In this document: positions 58,749-64,000 of the stretch, piece by piece
Layout: each line of letters starts with the position of its first letter
How positions within the stretch are numbered: the stretch's first letter is position 1
Assembly (NCBI GenBank): GCA_007922305.1
Contig: ML677373.1
Coordinates: forward strand, 17,304,242-17,368,241
Direction: 5' to 3'
DNA from: Dermatemys mawii
Lineage: Eukaryota > Chordata > Testudines > Dermatemydidae
DNA: 64,000 bases
The notes under the pieces: model-generated
The model's input: the letters and a program-made list of their open reading frames with translations, nothing else
The model's database searches: none
Told to the model about the DNA's origin: nothing
Made by a program: the position numbers and the translations under genes

Positions 58749-59430
58749 TAATACTCTAGTAAGTCATTAAGGTGCCACAGGACTCTTTGTCCCTTCTGCA
58801 ATTCCAGACTAACACAGCTACCTCTCTGATTTGTGCAGTGATGGATTCCCAGCACTTCCCCTTCTGTTTTCTTTCCCCAACCAATGTATTACCCCAGCTC
58901 TCATGCCCACAGCACTTCTACCTCCAGAGTCTATGCTTGGTTTACTGGTTTATCTTTGTCAAGAGTTAAGGGCTTAGCTTAGTTTTGTGAGGCTGCTGCT
59001 GGTGTGTGTCTAGGGTCCTTCTATCGAACAGCAAAGCCGACACTGATCATTTTAAACAGTCTTTTGCAGCCACACACCATTGGCTAGTTTCGTCCCACTC
59101 ACGGAGCCGCCTGAAAAACTTTTTTTTGTTTTGTTTATTATGGTGACTAATTATTTTATTTAATGTATGTAGAGTCAGGTACTGCAGGGGCCCTCTTCTG
59201 TCCTTCTGGAGTGTGAGTCCCCTGCACATAAATAACGGTAAGGTCATAGCAACGGGGTGAAAGAGTTAGATGTGCATTAAAAGTTAGTATTTGAACTATT
59301 GGCTCCTGCATTATTGGGTTGACATTTTTTCTAAGTAGACTCCATGGAATATCTGTGTGGTGTGTTTGATTGTCCAAACCTGACAGGTTTCAAAGAGACA
59401 CTGATAAGCTTCATAGGCCTCAAATGTACC

Positions 59431-59555
59431 TAGGATGACCAGATGTCCCAACTTTATAGGGACAGTCCCGATTTTAGGGTCTTTTTCTTATGTAGGTTCC
59501 TATTACCCCCTCACCCACTGTCTTGATTTTTCACACTTGCTGTTTGGTCACCCTA
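59431..59555 (+). mobile_element. hAT-type MITE, about 125 bp, copy 3
   Basis: The ends are TAGGATGACCAGATG and TTTGGTCACCCTA. It is flanked by AATGTACC (59423-59430) and AAGGTACC (59556-59563), an 8-bp duplication with one later change. The interior TTTATAGGGACAGTCCCGA and TTAGGGTCTTTTTCTTATGT is the same as in copy 2. Confidence 0.88.
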
Positions 59556-59563
59556 AAGGTACC

Positions 59564-60914
59564 CTCCCCTAAAAATAATTTCGGCTTGCCAGCTCTTCGG
59601 ATGCTGGAGAGGGAAAGGGTCTTCCAAACTGAGGACATCAAAGCAAGCAAAATGCAGATGATTCTAAATCCTCCTAACCAGCCCTGGGGGCTAGGCTTTT
59701 TTCCAGTTATGCACTGATACTGCCCCTCCTTCCTTCTGCACGTACTCTCCACTCTTGGACGTTTAATACTCCCATTTAAGAGACTTGCCCTTTCAAGAGT
59801 TGTATCTTTCAAAGGAATCTCTGCATCAGTCAGCACAGTAAACTGGGCTCTCTGCAGTGGAGGTAGATAGGCGTAGCAAGGGGCAGTGGAATCTTCCTGC
59901 CGTTGGAGAGATGGCTTCTGTGCTGCTTGGCATATGTGGCTTCTGATCCTTTTGTAACTTTCAGGTGTTGTTTTATCTGGACAGTGAACACGATAAGATG
60001 TGGAGCTTCAGGGCTCAGTCCTGTAACCCTTACTCATGTGAGCTGCAGGATCAGACCCGGAGATTGCTGCTGGAAGAATCTGAAGAATAAAGAATGGGTT
60101 TGGGTGGTTGTTTATATTGCTCAGATGATCTTGCCAGATACCCGCAGTCGCAGTGAAAGGCTGGAGTCTGACCTTCCATTCCTCCCACTGGCTTTGTTCA
60201 CAAGAATGGTTTGGGCAGAGCGACAGGAGGGTGCAGCCAACACACACGCTGTCCCACCCCCCCAAAAACCAAAATGCTTGGATCTAATTTCAGACCTATC
60301 ATCAACCCAGCCTGGCAGTCTCTTTTGGAACGGTTGCCTTTTGGTGTGGCAAGTCACTTCCATTACTCTTTGAGCTAGTAACCTCTTGATGGCTGTGTAC
60401 ATTATCTTGCACATCTGGTGTAACTGCACATTGTTTGAGTCACTGCAAGAGGCCTGGCTGACCTAGCATAGGCCATGAAGTTATATGCCTTTATTTGTAG
60501 TCTGAGGTCACTGATTTAATATTTCCTTGGAGATCTATAGTATCATTTTAAGACAATGCTCAGCCCCAGTCATAATTTCAAGAACAAATCGCAGACAAGG
60601 CTCTATTCATAAAGATAGTGTGTTCTTCCAGTGGCTAAATACCATAAATAACGGATTTTTTGGATGCATGCATTGTCAGCATCTCTCAAAAGACATTAAT
60701 AAATCCCAAGGCCACATCTTTGAGCGTCAGCCATTTTCTTGATGTTCTGGCCATTGGCTCATTTAAATACAATCAGATTCAGCTTTAAGAAATGCAACTT
60801 GTTTTTAGATTTCTCCAACTATTCATGTATTTTCAGCTGCTCTGGGTCTAGTTTAAAACAGAGAGAGTTTGTCTGCTCTCAGGGACCCCAGCAGGAGCAG
60901 GATGAGGGGCTGCA
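59564..60914. other. Intergenic, no gene recognised
   Basis: I see no exons, RNA genes or clear repeats. The 156-codon ORF at 59903-60373 has no family resemblance and overlaps ORFs in other frames. Confidence 0.4.
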
Positions 60915-60992
60915 GTTTAAAGCGCCAGCTCCTCAGCTGGTGTGAATTGGGGCAGGTCTGTTGGCTTTGCCGATTTGCACCAGCTGAGGCAC
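60915..60992. repeat. Palindromic dispersed repeat (TCAGCTGGTGT family)
   Basis: CTCCTCAGCTGGTGTGAATT faces GATTTGCACCAGCTGAGGCA with a short spacer. Same family as 29459, 50640 and 51030. Confidence 0.65.
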
Positions 60993-61214
60993 TGGGGCTT
61001 TATTTGGGGTACAGAACATTTTATTTTCACTCGTTGCATTGGAAAGGAAACTGTCAAAGAAAAAGTCCCGCTTTAAACAAACAAACAACCTTTTATCTGT
61101 TATTAACGACCCCTTCAGATGATTAAAGCTGAAAGAAATTTAAAAATTGAATTTACTTCTCATGCTTGATGATGGTTTGTTTGTCTTTGACTTGTCTTAT
61201 GTTTGTGTTTTGCT

Positions 61215-61390
61215 GAGCTTAGGCCCAGAGCCAGCAAAACACATAAGCTTACCTTGAAACACACGACTTGTCCCTCTGCTGTCAGTGAGATTTAAGCATG
61301 TGCGTAAGTGTTCTGCTGAATACCAGTGGGATTGCTCACCTGCTTAAAGCTAAGCACACGCTTAAACGCTTTTGTTGACTTGGGGCCGTG
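61215..61390. repeat. Palindromic dispersed repeat (AAGCATGTGC family)
   Basis: It shows CCAGCAAAACACATAAGCTT, TTTAAGCATGTGCGTAAGTG, TAAAGCTAAGCACACGCTTA and TTGACTTGGGGCC. Related to 4618 and 55045. Confidence 0.5.
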
Positions 61391-61714
61391 GACAGTGAAA
61401 CTAAACTGCTGGGTCTTGCTTTCCGTCTCTGGGGCACTTCACATAGTGCGGCTCTGTCTGGACTTGCAATGCCAAAGAGGAATGTTCAGTCCGAAAACTC
61501 TTAGCTTGAGAGCTTCTTGGAGCAGGGACTGGCCTTTCTGAGTGTTCAGAAGAACGATTCACCTAGCAGATAATGCTCTAAATGAATAAGAACCTGTGAG
61601 TGAAGTTCTGGACCCCCTTATGTTGGGGACTCTCTGATTTCTGCTTTTCCGTTAAACTCTCTTCATTTTATTCTTACCCTGTTTGTCCCCTTCATCTGCC
61701 TGTTGTGTCCTGGC

Positions 61715-61842
61715 TAATGTCTAGATCAATAGCTCTCCGGGGCACAGACTGTCTCCTATGTTTCTTGCCTGTACAGCACCCGGCGCAACAAGGACATGAG
61801 CCTGAACGGGGGCTCTCAGGCACTCCCAGAATAATAAAGGTT
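61715..61842 (+). repeat. L2-like LINE 3' end, copy c
   Basis: It has GGGGCACAGACTGTCTCCTA, GCCTGTACAGCACCCGGCGC and GGGGGCTCTCAGGCACTCCC, ending ATAATAAAGG. A shorter relative with CTTCTTGGAGCAGGGACTGG is at 61508-61545. Confidence 0.55.
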
Positions 61843-61849
61843 GCTTATT

Positions 61850-62764
61850 TTAACCAATAAAGGAAACCCCATTCAAACCTTTGAAAATAATAAGAGCAGT
61901 TTTCTAATCTGGGTCCCAAAACTACTTGATGTTCATTGCAAAAAAATAGAATCCTTAAATGAATGAGCCAGCTGGCCATGCACCTTCCCAACGGGGCCTT
62001 CTGCTGCCCTTACTCTGCTTTGCTTTGCACCAGGCCTGGCCGTTGTGCTTCTTTGAGGACACCGGTGTCGTCAGGTAACTATAACGTTTTCTTTAACTGC
62101 TGTCCTAATTTTAAAAAGATGCAAATACGTTTTTTGGATCAGAAGCCCGGCTGGTGTTTTATTAGCAAATGCAGACCAAGAACTCCCTTTTATTTGTATA
62201 TCAGGCCCTGGGAAAAAAGTCTCAATGAAATAAAAATGGTCTGTATAAATAATAATAAGGGTCTTCTGGACCATTTTGAACTCTCATTGCCTGCAGATGC
62301 AGACTGTGGTCTCCCAGTAGAGGACATGGGAGGTATAAATCTAATATTACACCTCATTGGCCTCTGCATGAGTGTGTAAAATCTAGTCATTTACACTGCA
62401 TGCAAAGCAGAATCGCTAACCTACCAGCTGTATGTATCTGTGGTGATGACATGTTCAGAGCTTCAGCAGCTCCAAATAAGATGCATTTCTGTACCGAGAA
62501 AGCAGCTGAATGTGCCAGCTTAGCTTACTTTATTTTGGAGATGAATGTTAACACACCTGTTGGAAACTGAATCCAACACAGTGCCGGGCAACTAGGAGGC
62601 ACAGCAAAAGGCTGTTCTGTTTACGATCAGAGGGCTGCTGGTTGTTGCTCTGCGAAGACTAGCTACATTTTAAGGGCGGTCTAACCAGTCGTGTTCTTCC
62701 TAGCCTACTACCAAAAAGTGAACAGAGAAAGGTTTGCACCGTCTTTAACACAAGAGGAGCGAAC
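61850..62764. other. Intergenic, no gene recognised
   Basis: No coding or RNA features recognised. The 138-codon ORF at 61963-62379 is not similar to a known family. Confidence 0.4.
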
Positions 62765-62965
62765 AGTGGTTATGAAATTGGCCTGGAACTTAGGCACCCT
62801 AGGTTTGATTCTCTACTCTGCCCTAGACTTCCTGTGTGACCTTGGGCAAGTCACTTAGTCTTTGTGTGCTTCACTTTCCTGTCCCTAAAGTGGGGATAAT
62901 AGCACTTCTCTGCTCCACAGGAGTGTTGCAAGGCTAAATACATTTAAAGGCTGTGAGGTTTTCAG
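62765..62965 (+). repeat. MIR/tRNA-SINE-like copy
   Basis: It has CAGTGGTTATGAAATTGGCC, the middle CTGTGTGACCTTGGGCAAGT and CACTTAGTCTTTGTGTGCTT, then AAAGTGGGGATAATAGCACT and CACAGGAGTGTTGCAAGGCT. The tail TTGCAAGGCTAAATAC resembles MIR more than the 32310 copy does. Confidence 0.65.
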
Positions 62966-63247
62966 AAAATGGAGATGTGGGCCATGTAAGCACCTTAGAT
63001 GTAATGCAAAATGAGGTATTTTGGGATCAGCTCAGGACTTCTGCTGAGTTCACCTACTAAAGCTTTCAGTTATTGGTGAATTTACAAAAAACCTTGCTCT
63101 TCTCACCCAAAACTGTTCAGTCTTGAGTTTGCTGATTTACGATGGGATTTTTCAAAGGAATTAACAGGCACCTGGCTTCCATAGCCTTTCAATAGGAGCG
63201 GGCTACGCGGGGGCCTAAATCCTATAGGCCTCTTTAAAATTTACTTG

Positions 63248-63360
63248 GCTTGGAAGTTCTTTGGGGAAGGGTCCATCTTTTCATTCTGTTTGTACCTCAG
63301 TTAGCACAGTGGGATCCCGAGCCATGACGGGGGCTCCTAGAAAAATCAATAATAATCCTC
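63248..63360 (+). repeat. L2-like LINE 3' end, copy d
   Basis: It shows CTTGGAAGTTCTTTGGGGAA, TTCTGTTTGTACCTCAGTTA, CACAGTGGGATCCCGAGCCA and GGGGGCTCCTAGAAAAATCA, ending AATAATAATCC. It is the clearest of the family's copies here. Confidence 0.6.
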
Positions 63361-64000
63361 TAATATAAATCTCAACCGTCCTGCCTCTGCTAATAAATCA
63401 AAAGTAACTGATGCTGTTGGGAAGCTGTGTATGGTTTCCTACCACTGACAGTTGATGGTTGTGGCTGACCTTCCGTTAGCGTACAGCGGTTTATCTTCTG
63501 ATTACTGCATGAGTGCTATATTAACACATGGGGGACGGATCGGTGGAATGACCTTGTCAATATGGGTCTCTCTCAGCTGGAGAAATGCCTGTTCCCGCAG
63601 CCAAAATGCCAGCTCTGTGCTTGTGTGTTCTTAATACAGAATCCTAGTTGTTTGATGCCTCAGTTGTTTAGGATAAAAAAGCTATCTGGCAGAGTTTGCT
63701 GAGTGGCATTTCGATTGGCTTAAAGGAGGCTAGTGACAAATCGTCTGTGTGGCTGCACTGCCGCATATAACCACATTGTTACAATATTTAGCTTGAAAGG
63801 CAAAGCTTATGATGACTAAGCACCTCCAGCACTGCTGGCCTCTCTGAGCTGTTGCTGGGGAGGGGGAGGGAGAAATGGGGCTGGGAAACCTGCCAAAGCC
63901 TTCCTGTGTCCGTTTTAAACAGCACAAGCAAGACAGAGTGAAGCAAGTCTGTCAACTATCGGAGCTGACAGGGACCTGGAGGGCACTGAGAGGCAGCAAG
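63361..64000. other. Right edge, no gene recognised
   Basis: No exon, RNA gene or repeat recognised. miR-365, expected downstream of MIR193A, was not seen up to the window end. Confidence 0.4.

Larger units (their letters stand above)
56290..58845 (+). mobile_element. Penelope-like retroelement, decayed near-full copy
   Basis: It carries a reverse transcriptase and GIY-YIG endonuclease reading frame (56300-58604) broken by four lesions. A 3' non-coding end follows with CCCACGAAAGCTTATGCTCT and GGTGCCACAGGACTCTTTG, ending near CTACCTCTCTGAT. The 3' end matches, reversed, the fragment at 30306-30580. A hammerhead-like core lies at 58711-58748. The 5' boundary is not certain and no target duplication was found. 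The GIY-YIG with Cys-X2-Cys pairs suggests a Neptune-type lineage, tentatively. Confidence 0.9.

Noticed and set aside
43022..64000. MIR365B within the window
   Set aside because: I looked for the mature core AATGCCCCTAAAAATCC on both strands and did not find it. AATGCCCCTTTAAATAA near 29948 is a chance partial match.
1..64000. CRISPR arrays, operons or bacterial features
   Set aside because: Introns, SINEs, LINE fragments and a vertebrate microRNA show this is animal nuclear DNA. No regular direct-repeat and spacer array occurs.
1..64000. Endogenous retrovirus or LTR pair
   Set aside because: I saw no gag/pol/env-like frames or paired LTRs; the only reverse transcriptase is Penelope-type.

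Overview
This is vertebrate nuclear DNA: gene-poor, moderately AT-rich and packed with short interspersed repeats. The repeat mix (a Penelope-like retroelement with a GIY-YIG endonuclease, tRNA-derived SINEs with a TATTATTATT-type tail, many non-autonomous hAT elements, CR1/L2-type fragments) points to a non-avian sauropsid, most likely a turtle. That assignment comes from recognising repeat families, not from a database search.

Three genes are well supported. All are on the + strand, in the order remembered for human 17q11.2. (1) The last two coding exons of RAB11FIP4 lie at 1021-1164 and 3250-3366 and encode the C-terminal Rab11-binding region; the rest of the gene is upstream of the window and a 3' UTR of uncertain length follows. 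(2) A tRNA-Thr(CGT) gene at 23132-23203 sits in a CpG island directly behind a three-unit 41-bp tandem repeat. (3) The MIR193A hairpin lies at about 42943-43021 in a second, stronger CpG island; both mature arms match the human sequence as recalled. MIR365B, the usual partner of MIR193A, was not found and is probably beyond the right edge. COPRS and UTP6 would follow it.

Layout: 1-3366 end of RAB11FIP4 with repeat-bearing introns; 3367 to about 7.4 kb (possibly 12-15 kb) putative 3' UTR, containing a hAT MITE and a long foldback element; 15-22 kb intergenic with a pogo/Tigger-like MITE and a CR1-type fragment; 22.2-24 kb CpG island, tRNA and a cluster of TTTTCCTGCATTGCA-like motifs; 24-25.2 kb GC-rich repeat with a 10-N assembly gap; 25-41 kb SINEs, L2-like ends, MITEs and a Penelope 3' fragment; 41.7-43.1 kb MIR193A CpG island; 43-55 kb AT-rich DNA with little recognisable; 55.3-56.0 kb a hAT element with target-site duplication; 56.3-58.85 kb a decayed Penelope-like element; 59-64 kb mixed small repeats.

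No intact protein gene beyond the RAB11FIP4 exons was found. No clearly new biological system is visible. The strongest second-look items are the hammerhead-ribozyme-like cores in two Penelope copies, the repeat arrangement around the tRNA gene, the foldback element in the possible RAB11FIP4 3' UTR, and three 125-bp hAT copies with recognisable target-site duplications, one nested in an older element.
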